Below are positions 33,701 through 43,283 of a stretch of DNA of 64,000 bases, in pieces. Made by a program: the position numbers and the translations under genes. The notes below the pieces were generated by a model. That model was not told where the DNA came from and made no database searches. It was given only the letters and a program-made list of their open reading frames with translations. Source of the DNA: Gammaproteobacteria bacterium (GTDB taxonomy: Bacteria; Pseudomonadota; Gammaproteobacteria; SZUA-140). Location: positions 594,001 through 658,000 of the forward strand of contig JADJQS010000001.1 in NCBI GenBank assembly GCA_016712635.1, written 5' to 3'. Position 1 is the stretch's first letter, and each line of letters starts with the position of its first letter.

Positions 33701-34894
33701 ATGACAGCCATCAGCCCCCGCGTCCGCTTGATCGACCTCTGCGGCCCCGGCCACCTGTTCAATTCCCGGGTGCCGGACAATGCAGCAGCGTGGGTCTTCG
33801 AATCTGCCGCCGTCGCCGACGCCTCCACCGGAAACCAGCTGACTGTACTGGGGAATATGCCGGTGCTTTGCAGTGCCGGCGTCGCCACGGAAAACGGCCT
33901 GGGCCTGCTGCGCGAGCTCGGATTCGAGCTGGAAGCCGAACTCGTGACCTTTACCGATGCCGCCGACCGTATGGACAAACTGAGGGAGCTGGCGCAACGC
34001 GACCTCATCTTCATTGATCAGCATGCCCAGCCCGAGGCCTCGCTGCAGCCCGGGGAGAGCTGGGTCGATCCCGCACTGCTGTCATCGCTGAACAACAAAC
34101 GCAATCTGTCCCGGTGGGTGCCGGCCGAACTCGTGCCGCAGCGTGAAAACTGCGCCCTGGCCGCGCTGGACCATCTGAAAACAGCACCCGGGCGATTCCC
34201 CCTGCTGCTGAAGGCGGTGACGGATTCGAGCTGCGGCAGCGGCAAGGGGGTCCTGCTGCTTCGCGCCGCATCCGAAGTCGACGCGGCACGGGAATTCTTC
34301 GCCGCGTGCGACAGCGTCATCATTGAAGAGTACCTCGACATGACGCGCAACCTGTGCGTCAACTTCGCAGTATTCGACGACGGCAGGATCGAGTACCTCG
34401 GCGCGGCGCAGCAGATCATCAGCGACGGGCTGCGCTATCTGGGCAACTGGCTGGAGCCTGCCGGCGCTGAACCCGCCGCGCTGATAGAGGCCGGAATCGA
34501 CATCATGCGTAACGCCTGTCGGCACGGTTATCGCGGCTTCGCGGGATTCGATGCCGCTGTCGGAACAGATGGCCGGTTTCACATCTATGATCTCAATTTC
34601 CGCTTCAACGGCTCCACCGCGCCGCTGTTGCTGTATGACTCGCTGGCGGCGCGCCTGGGACTGCCCGTCGCGAAGTATGGCGCCTGGAAATACAAGGGTG
34701 GCTTCGAGGATATGATGCCGCGTCTGCGCATCGCGATCGAACGATATCAACTCATGCCGTTCGGCATGTTCGACCCTTCACGCTGCGGGGTCGCGTACGA
34801 GCCTGTGCCACGCATATCAGCCATGCTGTTCGGATCCTCGCGGGAAGAGGTCGACGAGAAGGAAAAGGGGTTGGCCGCGCTGGGTTTTTATTGA
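33701..34894 (+). CDS. ATP-grasp ligase-like protein
   Basis: 397 residues. Residues 1-120 form a Rossmann-like preATP domain with no obvious signature; residues 130-330 look like an ATP-grasp: RFPLLLKAVTDSSCGSGKGVLLL (nucleotide-binding Lys and Gly-rich loop), VIIEEYLDMTRNLCVNFAVF, and the metal site FDAAVG...YDLNFRFNGSTAPLLLYD with Asp and Asn residues. Different from the neighbouring ATP-grasp in all blocks. Divergent from it with a 139-bp gap. May ligate an amino acid or acid to a small molecule; substrate unknown. Confidence 0.75.
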   Translation: MTAISPRVRLIDLCGPGHLFNSRVPDNAAAWVFESAAVADASTGNQLTVLGNMPVLCSAGVATENGLGLLRELGFELEAELVTFTDAADRMDKLRELAQRDLIFIDQHAQPEASLQPGESWVDPALLSSLNNKRNLSRWVPAELVPQRENCALAALDHLKTAPGRFPLLLKAVTDSSCGSGKGVLLLRAASEVDAAREFFAACDSVIIEEYLDMTRNLCVNFAVFDDGRIEYLGAAQQIISDGLRYLGNWLEPAGAEPAALIEAGIDIMRNACRHGYRGFAGFDAAVGTDGRFHIYDLNFRFNGSTAPLLLYDSLAARLGLPVAKYGAWKYKGGFEDMMPRLRIAIERYQLMPFGMFDPSRCGVAYEPVPRISAMLFGSSREEVDEKEKGLAALGFY

Positions 34895-35045
34895 GACCTG
34901 GTCCGGACTCGCGCCAGGCATCAGTTACCCAGGCGAAGCGACCGCTTAGCTCCGCCCAAAACACATCCCGGACATCCGGCCACGGATTTCGCCTGCCCAC
35001 GCAGTGATGCGCGCGGAAACGTGCCATGTGTTTTCCCCGGAGACA

Positions 35046-35330
35046 CTACCCCCCGCTCAGGGCGCACAGGATGTGGACACGGTCATCCGGCCGGAGCGCC
35101 CGGGCCAGATCCTCCGCCTCCGTCTCGTTGATGAAGATCCTGATATGCCGGCGGATCCGGTCCTGTTCGTCGATGATCCTGAAGCGCATGCCCGGATACG
35201 ACTCATCGAGCTGACGCAGCAGTTCATCGAGCGTGGCGCCCTGCGCATCGACGACCTCGGACTGCGCTGTATACGTGCGCAGGGGCGAAGGGATGTAGAC
35301 CCGCACGTGAAGACCCGGCGCCGCCGTCAC
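35046..35330 (-). CDS. MoaD/ThiS-like sulfur-carrier protein
   Basis: 94 residues from a GTG at 35330 whose GTGA overlaps the TGA of the upstream BNR gene, so translation is coupled. Ubiquitin-like beta-grasp pattern: VRVYIPSPLRTYT, then ATLDELLRQLDESYPGMRFRI, an RRHIRIFIN strand, and LRPDDRVHILCALSGG at the end. The terminal Gly-Gly is the site that is adenylated and thiocarboxylated in MoaD and ThiS. No MoaE, ThiF or ThiG is in the window. Its physical link to a beta-propeller gene is unexplained. Confidence 0.85.
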   Translation of the reverse strand: MTAAPGLHVRVYIPSPLRTYTAQSEVVDAQGATLDELLRQLDESYPGMRFRIIDEQDRIRRHIRIFINETEAEDLARALRPDDRVHILCALSGG

Positions 35331-36460
35331 CAGGCGGCGGTTTCCAGTGCGTAGATCTCCGGCAGATGCCGCGCCAGGCAGGTCCAGGAGCCGCCCTCGT
35401 TCGCACTGCCCCACACCTCGCCGGCCGTCGTGCCCAGGTACAGGCCCACCTTGGGCCGGTCATCGCAGGTCATCGCCTGGCGGAAGACGGTGAACCAGGC
35501 GTCCCTCTGCGGAAATCCCTTGTCGAGGCGCCGCCAGCGCCTGCCGCCGTCGCGCGTGCCGTAGACCGCGGGCCTGCCGTCGGGCGACGTGCGCGGCCAG
35601 ACCGCGGTCCCGTCCATCGGGAACACCCACGCGGTGTCCGGATCGCGCGGGTGCAGCACGATGGGAAAACCGATATCGCCGACCTTCTTCGGCATGTTGT
35701 CACCGATGCGGACCCAGCGCCCCTCCGGCCGCTCCATGCGGTAGATGCCGCAGTGGTTCTGCTGGTACAGCCGGTCCGGCAGCAGGGGATGCAGGCGGAT
35801 GCAATGCGGATCATGGCCGTATTCCGGATCCTTGACCGGAAGGAAATCGGCGGCGCAGCCGCGGTTCAGCGGCGTCCACGAGCGTCCCATGTCGACGGAC
35901 TCGAAAACGCCTCCGCTCGAACAGCCCAGGTACAGGTGCGCGGGGTCGCGCGGATCAATGTTGATCGAGTGCAGCTTCGGCCCGTCCGGCGTGCCGTCCT
36001 TCTCGCCACCCGTCCACGCCTCGAGCATCGGGTTCCCGTTGAAGCCGGCCACTCCCTCCCAGCTTGCCCCGCCATCCGCGGAACGAAACAGTCCCTGCGG
36101 CGAGGAACCGGCGTACCAGACGCCGGGTTCCGAGGCATGCCCAGGCGTCAGCCAGAAGACGTGGTTGACCGTGCGACCCTTGCCGCCGGCCGGCGCCCTG
36201 GAAAAGGCGGGCGGCCGCGCGGACTCCTGCCAGGTCCTGCCGCGGTCGGTCGAGCGAAACACCGTCGGTCCGAGATGGCCGGTCTTGCAGGCCATCAGCA
36301 GCAGCTTCGGATCGCGCGGATCCTGCACCAGGTGATTGACGATGTGGCCGAGAAAGATTGGCCTGGATAGACTCCACTGCCTGCGCTTCGCATCGGAGCG
36401 CAGGATGAATGCCCCTTTGCGCGTCGCTATCAGCAGGGCCTGTCGTCGGGTCGCCCCCAT
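35327..36460 (-). CDS. BNR/Asp-box beta-propeller protein
   Basis: 377 residues from ATG at 36460, with a near-ideal ribosome site GGGGAGGTG; the open frame extends to 36817 without meaning. Five Asp-box motifs of the S/T-x-D-x-G-x-x-W type are visible: FRSTDRGRTW, FRSADGGASW, FESVDMGRSW, YGTRDGGRRW and WGSANEGGSW. This gives a sialidase-like propeller, but the catalytic Arg triad and Tyr of true sialidases are not apparent, and there is no signal peptide. Function unknown; coupled with the MoaD-like gene. Confidence 0.85.
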   Translation of the reverse strand: MGATRRQALLIATRKGAFILRSDAKRRQWSLSRPIFLGHIVNHLVQDPRDPKLLLMACKTGHLGPTVFRSTDRGRTWQESARPPAFSRAPAGGKGRTVNHVFWLTPGHASEPGVWYAGSSPQGLFRSADGGASWEGVAGFNGNPMLEAWTGGEKDGTPDGPKLHSINIDPRDPAHLYLGCSSGGVFESVDMGRSWTPLNRGCAADFLPVKDPEYGHDPHCIRLHPLLPDRLYQQNHCGIYRMERPEGRWVRIGDNMPKKVGDIGFPIVLHPRDPDTAWVFPMDGTAVWPRTSPDGRPAVYGTRDGGRRWRRLDKGFPQRDAWFTVFRQAMTCDDRPKVGLYLGTTAGEVWGSANEGGSWTCLARHLPEIYALETAAW

Positions 36461-36626
36461 GCTCACCTCCCCGGTCATTGCCTGGTTGTGAATCGTCCTG
36501 CCGTCGCCCGCATCGGGCAATGGCTGAAGTCGGAACGATAACGCCAAACCCCACGGAACGGAATAGCGCAGCGAAAAGCGCCGAATTAACAGCGCCGTTT
36601 TCGTCCATGCGCGGGAAAGACGCGCC

Positions 36627-37007
36627 CTACGTAGATGTACCGCCCTCCCGGCGACCGGGAAAGGAAACCTCGAGCACCACGCAGCCGGTATCCGTGCGGA
36701 ATGGACCGTGCCGCTCGCCGGGCGGCCGGCTGGCGTAGTGGCCCGCCTCCAGCCACAGCCCGAAGGCCGCGTCGTACAGGCGGCCGCTGACGATGAAGAT
36801 CTCCTCGGGATAGTCATGGGATTTGCCGCCGAACGCCGTCGTATCCGCGCCGGGATGGAAGCGCGTCAGGCGCGTGTACTCGCCGGTGTCCGGATCCAGG
36901 CTCAGCGTGAGTTCATCCGCCATCCCCTCCAGCCCGCGCACCGGCAGCCAGTGGCCGGTCGCCCCGGGCCGCAGCGGATTCCAGTAGGTGACGGTGGATT
37001 TGGTCAT
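36627..37007 (-). CDS. Cupin-domain protein
   Basis: 126 residues from ATG at 37007, which overlaps the DUF1289 stop as ATGA. A single cupin barrel of the ChrR-like type: VTYWNPLRPGATGHWLPV, LTRFHPGADTTAFGGKSHDYPEEIFIVSGRLYD and GHYASRPPGERHGPFRTDTGCVVLEV. Metal ligands are probably His and Glu in HDYPEEIF and His in ERHGPF. May bind metal and a small ligand; no activity can be assigned. Confidence 0.8.
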   Translation of the reverse strand: MTKSTVTYWNPLRPGATGHWLPVRGLEGMADELTLSLDPDTGEYTRLTRFHPGADTTAFGGKSHDYPEEIFIVSGRLYDAAFGLWLEAGHYASRPPGERHGPFRTDTGCVVLEVSFPGRREGGTST

Positions 37008-37234
37008 GGCTGGGCGTCGGGGGACGGCGGTCGGCGCGACTGCGCTTGCCGCCCGGCCGCGCGCTCGCGGCAGCGCGCGAGGATCGCCCGCTTCTCGTCT
37101 TCGCCCGCCGCGCCCCATCCCGTGATCTCCGCGAGGGTGCGGAAGCATCCCAGGCAGATGTCGTTCGCATCGAGGCAGCAGTTGCGCACGCAGGGAGAGG
37201 GGATATCGCGATCGGGAGGACTCGAGCTGTTCAT
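37004..37234 (-). CDS. DUF1289 small Cys-rich protein
   Basis: 76 residues from ATG at 37234. Contains the DUF1289 pattern SPCVRNCCLDANDICLGCFRTLAEITGW, with four or five Cys residues able to bind zinc or an Fe-S cluster, and then a short helix (EDEKRAILARCRERAA). It lies 32 bp downstream of uvrD on the same strand and overlaps the cupin gene by 4 bases. Function unknown; such proteins often sit beside core genes. Confidence 0.9.
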   Translation of the reverse strand: MNSSSPPDRDIPSPCVRNCCLDANDICLGCFRTLAEITGWGAAGEDEKRAILARCRERAAGRQAQSRRPPSPDAQP

Positions 37235-37266
37235 TGTCGGCGCATGCAGGCCGGAGAACCGGCTTC

Positions 37267-39441
<2,175 letters not shown>

Positions 39442-39500
39442 GGGCGATCGCTTACGTATTCAATTTAAAATCAAGGCGGCAGACGCCGGAAGCGGGTTAT

Positions 39501-39525
39501 GGGGACGGATTTCAAATCGATCCCC
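39501..39525. repeat. REP-like palindrome (copy 1, imperfect)
   Basis: GGGGACGGATTT followed by an imperfect inverse ending in GATCCCC. First of eight related copies, in the uvrD upstream region. Confidence 0.7.
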
Positions 39526-39584
39526 GGCCACATATACCGATGTGGTGGCATTGTAGCAGACTGCCCCCTGCAATTTGACGGAAA

Positions 39585-39609
39585 GGGGACAGATTTCAAA
39601 TCTGTCCCC
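39585..39609. repeat. REP-like palindrome (copy 2)
   Basis: GGGGACAGATTT-C-AAATCTGTCCCC, perfect arms of 12 bp. Directly followed by a TATAAT at 39613-39618, which may be the -10 element of the ROK kinase gene. Confidence 0.85.
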
Positions 39610-39687
39610 TCTATATAATGGACACTGCAGGGTCAACCTGCAGCGCGGGATCTATACGAGGCTGCGTCGGGCAGCGGGAGTTGCGCC

Positions 39688-40566
39688 ATGACGGAACGCA
39701 TCGGCATCGACCTGGGCGGGACCAAGATCGAGGGCGTGGTGATGTCGCGCGAGCGGGAGATCCTGCGCCGTGAGCGCATCGCCACCCCGCATACCTTCCA
39801 TGAGGTCGTGCGCGCGGTGGCGGATCTGGTCGCCGCCCTGTGGCAGACCGCCCCCGGCGCCTCGGTCGGCATCGGCACCCCCGGCGCGAGCGACGCGGCC
39901 GGCCTGATCTACAACAGCAACTCGGTGTGCCTCAACGGCCGCCCGCTGCGCGCCGACATCGAGGCCGCCATCGGCAAGCCGGTGCGCATGGTCAACGACG
40001 CCAACTGCCTCGCCCTGTCGGAGGCGACCGACGGCGCGGCCGCGGGGGCGGAAGTAGTGTTCGGCGTGATCCTCGGCACCGGCGTGGGCGGCGGCGTGGT
40101 GGTGCGCGGCCGTGTGCTGTCGGGCCCGCACGGCATCGCCGGCGAATGGGGCCACAATCCGCTCAACCTCCAGGGGCCGAAGTGCTATTGCGGCCGGCGC
40201 GGCTGCGTCGAGACCTACCTGTCCGGTCCCGCCTTCGCGGCCGACTTCCGGCGCGCGGGCGGCGCGGCGCTCAAGCCGGCGGAGATCATGGCGGCGGCTC
40301 GGCAGGGCGAGCCGCTCGCCTCGGCCTGCCGCGCGCGCTATCTCGAACGCTTCGGCCGCGCGCTCGCGGTGGCGGTCAACATCCTCGACCCCGACGTCAT
40401 CGTGCTCGGCGGCGGGATGTCCAACGTCGACGAGCTTTATACCGAGGGTCCGGAACGGGTGCGCCGCCACGTCTTCCATCCGGACTGGCGCGGACGCATC
40501 GTCCGGAACCGCTGGGGCGATTCGTCGGGGGTACGGGGGGCAGCGTGGCTGTGGGACGAGGCGTGA
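39688..40566 (+). CDS. ROK-family sugar kinase
   Basis: 292 residues. ROK kinases phosphorylate fructose, glucose or N-acetyl amino sugars with ATP. N-terminal IGIDLGGTKIEGVVM (phosphate 1), GIGTPGA, NDANCLALSEA with the catalytic Asp, GVILGTGVGGG, and the ROK zinc motif ...GHNPLN..GPKCYCGRRGCVETYLSG with Cys ligands. Residues resemble fructokinase/Mak-type ROK enzymes, but the substrate is not fixed. The stop TGA (40564-40566) is formed by the first units of the heptad repeat array. Convergent with the pentapeptide gene. Confidence 0.9.
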   Translation: MTERIGIDLGGTKIEGVVMSREREILRRERIATPHTFHEVVRAVADLVAALWQTAPGASVGIGTPGASDAAGLIYNSNSVCLNGRPLRADIEAAIGKPVRMVNDANCLALSEATDGAAAGAEVVFGVILGTGVGGGVVVRGRVLSGPHGIAGEWGHNPLNLQGPKCYCGRRGCVETYLSGPAFAADFRRAGGAALKPAEIMAAARQGEPLASACRARYLERFGRALAVAVNILDPDVIVLGGGMSNVDELYTEGPERVRRHVFHPDWRGRIVRNRWGDSSGVRGAAWLWDEA

Positions 40567-40713
40567 GGCGTGAGGCGTGAGGCGTGAGGCGTGAGGCGTG
40601 AGGCGTGAGGCGTGAGGCGGAAAAGCCTCGCCTTCGTCATATTTCCTGACAAGTACTTTGTAAATATTTTGTTTTTGCTCTTCCCGCTTAACGCCTGACA
40701 CCTCACGCCTCAC
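40558..40713. repeat. Heptad-bounded inverted element 1
   Basis: Left arm: eight perfect tandem GAGGCGT units from 40558 to 40613 plus a final GAGGCGG. Right arm (40693-40713): inverted units GCCTGAC, ACCTCAC, GCCTCAC. Between them about 70 bp of AT-rich core that includes TACTTTGTAAAT. The arms can pair into a hairpin. It fills the gap between two convergent genes and supplies both of their stop codons. Confidence 0.85.
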
Positions 40714-41099
40714 CCTTCATTTTTATCCACCACCCTGATTCTCAGCCCCGCAAACGTGCCGGCGGATGTATACGCGGCCGGCAGCCGCGTCCCGGCGAGC
40801 ACGGCGCCATCAAGCTTGGCGCCGGAGAGATCCGCCTGCGACAGGTCGGCGCCCGTGAGGTCGGCGCCGGAGAGATCGGCGCCGGACAGCCGTGCCTGTG
40901 CGAGGTCGGCGCCGGCGAGCCTGGCGAGGCGCAGGTCGGCGTGCGCGAGGTTCGCCCGCGTGAGTCTCGCCCCGCACAGATCGAGCTGTACCAGGTTTGC
41001 CTCGGGCAGCTCCGCCTCCGCGAGGTCCGCGCCCGCCAGCGTGTCGGCCTCGAGGCGCAGCAGGCGGATGAAGCCCTTCTTGTCGTAGATCTCGATCAT
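40710..41099 (-). CDS. Pentapeptide-repeat protein
   Basis: 129 residues from ATG at 41099. After a short head (MIEIYDKKGFIRLLRL) come about 17 A(D/N)LXX units, such as ADLAEAELPEANLVQLDLCGARL and GADLSGADLTGADL, which fold as a right-handed quadrilateral beta-helix. Related proteins can mimic DNA or shield gyrase, but nothing here fixes the role. The stop TGA (40712-40710) lies in the right arm of the heptad element. Confidence 0.88.
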   Translation of the reverse strand: MIEIYDKKGFIRLLRLEADTLAGADLAEAELPEANLVQLDLCGARLTRANLAHADLRLARLAGADLAQARLSGADLSGADLTGADLSQADLSGAKLDGAVLAGTRLPAAYTSAGTFAGLRIRVVDKNEG

Positions 41100-41116
41100 A
41101 TGTTCCCCACGCATGA

Positions 41117-41142
41117 GGGGACGGATTTATCAATCCGTCCCC
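41117..41142. repeat. REP-like palindrome (copy 3)
   Basis: GGGGACGGATT / AATCCGTCCCC arms with a short centre, just upstream of the pentapeptide gene. Confidence 0.8.
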
Positions 41143-41172
41143 GGGTTTTCCTCAACTCAGTCTCAGCATCAC

Positions 41173-41198
41173 GGGGACAGATTGTAAAATCTGTCCCC
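41173..41198. repeat. REP-like palindrome (copy 4) with adjoining half copy
   Basis: GGGGACAGATT / AATCTGTCCCC arms. A lone half (AAATCTGTCCC) follows at about 41217, next to the PfkB stop codon. Confidence 0.8.
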
Positions 41199-41229
41199 TC
41201 TTCCTGAGGAAAAGGTAAATCTGTCCCTG

Positions 41230-42099
41230 CTATTTTTTCAGCGACGGCAGTTCCAGGCCCTCGACGCCGCACTTCTCGCCCGCGAGCCGGCAGGCGTGCG
41301 CCAGCACCGCGGCCAGCGGCTCGCCGCGCAGGCTGGCGTCGATCACGCCGGCGTTGAAGGTGTCGCCGGCGCCCAGCGTGTCCACCACCAGCGGGGGCGG
41401 GCAGGCCGGGGCATGCAGTTCGATGCCGTCGCGATCGATGCCCCAGGCCCCCTGCGCGCCCCAGGCGCATATCATGTCGATGCCGGTCAGACTCCGCCGC
41501 ATCACGCGCAGGAATTCCTGCGCCGACTCCGCCTTCGTCTCCGCGTACTCCCGCCCGAACAGGATCAGGTCGGCGTGGGCGAACAGGCGCTCGATGCCGT
41601 CGCGCGGCTTCTCCACCTCGAGCGAGCACGGCAGGTGGTTGTGCGCCTTGGCGCGGTGCAGCATCTTCGCGGTCTCCTCGATGTTGCGCCCTTCGAAGTG
41701 GCACCAGTCGTAATGGGACAGGTCGATGCGCTGGAAGGCCTCGAACGGATATTCGGGCAGGTCGCGGTAATGCACGATGGTGCGCGAGCCATTCCTGCGG
41801 TTGTGCACGATGTAGGAGATCGGCGTGTGCGCACCGGCGAACACCCGGCAGGGTACGATGCCGACGGCATGCACGGCAAGGTCGTCGCGGATATAGCGGC
41901 TGTCAGGATCATCGGCCAGCGCGCTCGCCAGGGCGCAGCGATGGCCGAGCTGGGCGAGCACGGTCAGCGTGTTTGCCGTGTTGCCGCCGCGCCTGATCGC
42001 CTGCGCCACGGCGCGCACCTTGGCGTCCTCCGCGGGATAACCATCAACGCTGTTGACGATGTCGAGGGTGGCGATGCCGATGCCGAGGATGTGCGCCAT
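41230..42099 (-). CDS. PfkB-family carbohydrate kinase (ketohexokinase-like)
   Basis: 289 residues. Ribokinase-superfamily fold: ILGIGIATLDIVNSVDGYP and RRGGNTANTLTVLAQLG near the N-terminus (sugar-binding Gly-Gly-Asn), and the anion-hole/catalytic motif DTLGAGDTFNAG near 239-250 with the catalytic Asp. The overall pattern is close to ketohexokinase-like members. Which sugar is phosphorylated cannot be told. Located 27 bp downstream of the small zinc-ribbon gene, probably the same transcript. Confidence 0.88.
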   Translation of the reverse strand: MAHILGIGIATLDIVNSVDGYPAEDAKVRAVAQAIRRGGNTANTLTVLAQLGHRCALASALADDPDSRYIRDDLAVHAVGIVPCRVFAGAHTPISYIVHNRRNGSRTIVHYRDLPEYPFEAFQRIDLSHYDWCHFEGRNIEETAKMLHRAKAHNHLPCSLEVEKPRDGIERLFAHADLILFGREYAETKAESAQEFLRVMRRSLTGIDMICAWGAQGAWGIDRDGIELHAPACPPPLVVDTLGAGDTFNAGVIDASLRGEPLAAVLAHACRLAGEKCGVEGLELPSLKK

Positions 42100-42126
42100 G
42101 GGGATCGCGGACCTGTGCGGGAGTCT

Positions 42127-42426
42127 TCACCGCCCCTTCGGGCGCAGCACCGAGAGCGGCATGTAGCTGATGTTGAGGAAATCGAGCAGCAGCCAGAACG
42201 GCACCAGGTACAGCAGCGGCAGGATGCTGTGATCGAGCCAGGCCCAGAAGCCGAACCACGCCGCGACCCACACGTAGACCATCGAGGCGGCCATCATCAC
42301 CCAGGGCTGTGCGCACAGGCGGGAGCCGCAGTTCGGGCACAGGATGATGCGCCACATCCCGGCGCGGTATTTCTCCGTGAGCGGGATCGTGTCGGTCTTG
42401 CAGCTCGGGCAGGGGTAGTGTTTCAT
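42127..42426 (-). CDS. Small zinc-ribbon membrane protein
   Basis: 99 residues. N-terminal two CxxC pairs (CPSCKTD.. and LCPNCGSRLC) form a zinc ribbon; then two hydrophobic helices at about 41-62 and 66-84. Such ribbon-plus-TM proteins are common small hypotheticals. Function unknown. Upstream of the PfkB kinase gene. Confidence 0.75.
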   Translation of the reverse strand: MKHYPCPSCKTDTIPLTEKYRAGMWRIILCPNCGSRLCAQPWVMMAASMVYVWVAAWFGFWAWLDHSILPLLYLVPFWLLLDFLNISYMPLSVLRPKGR

Positions 42427-42521
42427 CGGTCAGCCGGGGCCGGTTGCGGTATCCGCCAATGATAGCCGGGGCCCCCCGCGCTTGCCAGCCGCCCCGGCGA
42501 AAGATGCTAGAATTGCCGACC

Positions 42522-43064
42522 ATGACCGCAAAGATCCCCCGCGCCGCCGGCCTCCTGCTCGGCCTGTTCCTGCTCGCCGGCTGCGACAACAACACTCCGC
42601 TGATGCAGGCGGTGATGCATGAAGACCTCGCCGAGGCGCAGAAGCTTGCCGCGGAGGGCGACGTCAACGCGCGCAACAACTACAACTGGACCGCGCTGAC
42701 GCATGCCGCGCGAGCCGGAAACACCGAGCTCATCACGCTGCTGCTCGACCGCGGGGCGGACATCAACGCGCAGGACGAATCGGGCGCGACCCCCCTGATC
42801 CGGGCCTGCACCAGGGGGCACACCGATGCAGTCAAGCTTCTTCTCGCGCGCGGCGCCGCGGTCAACCTGGCGGACAGGTCGCAATCCACCGCGCTGCACT
42901 GGGCCGCGAACCGCGACCACATCGATATCGCGCAGGCCCTGATCGCCGCCGGCGCCGACCAGAGCGCGCGCAACGCGCAGGGCATGACACCGATGATGGT
43001 GGCGATGGAGAAGGGCCGCAATAACATCGCCCTGCTGCTGCAACGCACCGGGGCGCGTGAGTAG
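42522..43064 (+). CDS. Ankyrin-repeat lipoprotein
   Basis: 180 residues from ATG at 42522 (an in-frame ATG at 42504 is possible). Lipoprotein signal with LLAGC lipobox near residue 20. Four to five ankyrin repeats follow: TPLMQAVMHEDLAEAQKLAAEG, NWTALTHAARAGNTELITLLLDRGADI, ATPLIRACTRGHTDAVKLLLARGAAV and TALHWAANRDHIDIAQALIAAGAD. An envelope-anchored protein-binding scaffold; partner unknown. Converges on the membrane fusion gene across heptad element 2. Confidence 0.88.
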   Translation: MTAKIPRAAGLLLGLFLLAGCDNNTPLMQAVMHEDLAEAQKLAAEGDVNARNNYNWTALTHAARAGNTELITLLLDRGADINAQDESGATPLIRACTRGHTDAVKLLLARGAAVNLADRSQSTALHWAANRDHIDIAQALIAAGADQSARNAQGMTPMMVAMEKGRNNIALLLQRTGARE

Positions 43065-43103
43065 CGCCGCAGGCCGCCATCGATTATGCGCTGTGCCCGG
43101 CGT

Positions 43104-43283
43104 GAGGCGTGAGGCGTGAGGCGTGAGGCGTGAGGCGTGAGGCGTGAGGCGTGAGGCGTGAGGCGTGAGGCGTGAGGCGTGAGGCGTGAGGCGGCAAGAG
43201 CATGGCCGCTTCATTTTTCATGTCAATTACTTTGTAAATTCAGTTTTTTGTTTTTTCCTAACTCCTCACACCTCACGCCTCAC
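43104..43283. repeat. Heptad-bounded inverted element 2
   Basis: Left arm: twelve perfect tandem GAGGCGT units (43104-43187) plus a final GAGGCGG. Right arm: TCCTCAC, ACCTCAC, GCCTCAC (43263-43283). The AT-rich core again carries TACTTTGTAAAT followed by T-rich runs, as in element 1. It lies between two convergent genes and supplies the stop of the membrane fusion protein. Confidence 0.88.

Noticed and set aside
35327..36460. True sialidase
   Set aside because: Asp boxes are present, but I cannot find the catalytic Arg triad and Tyr/Glu pair, nor a signal peptide.
40558..43194. Tandem GAGGCGT arrays as a CRISPR
   Set aside because: Units are 7 bp and directly joined, with no spacers and no cas genes.
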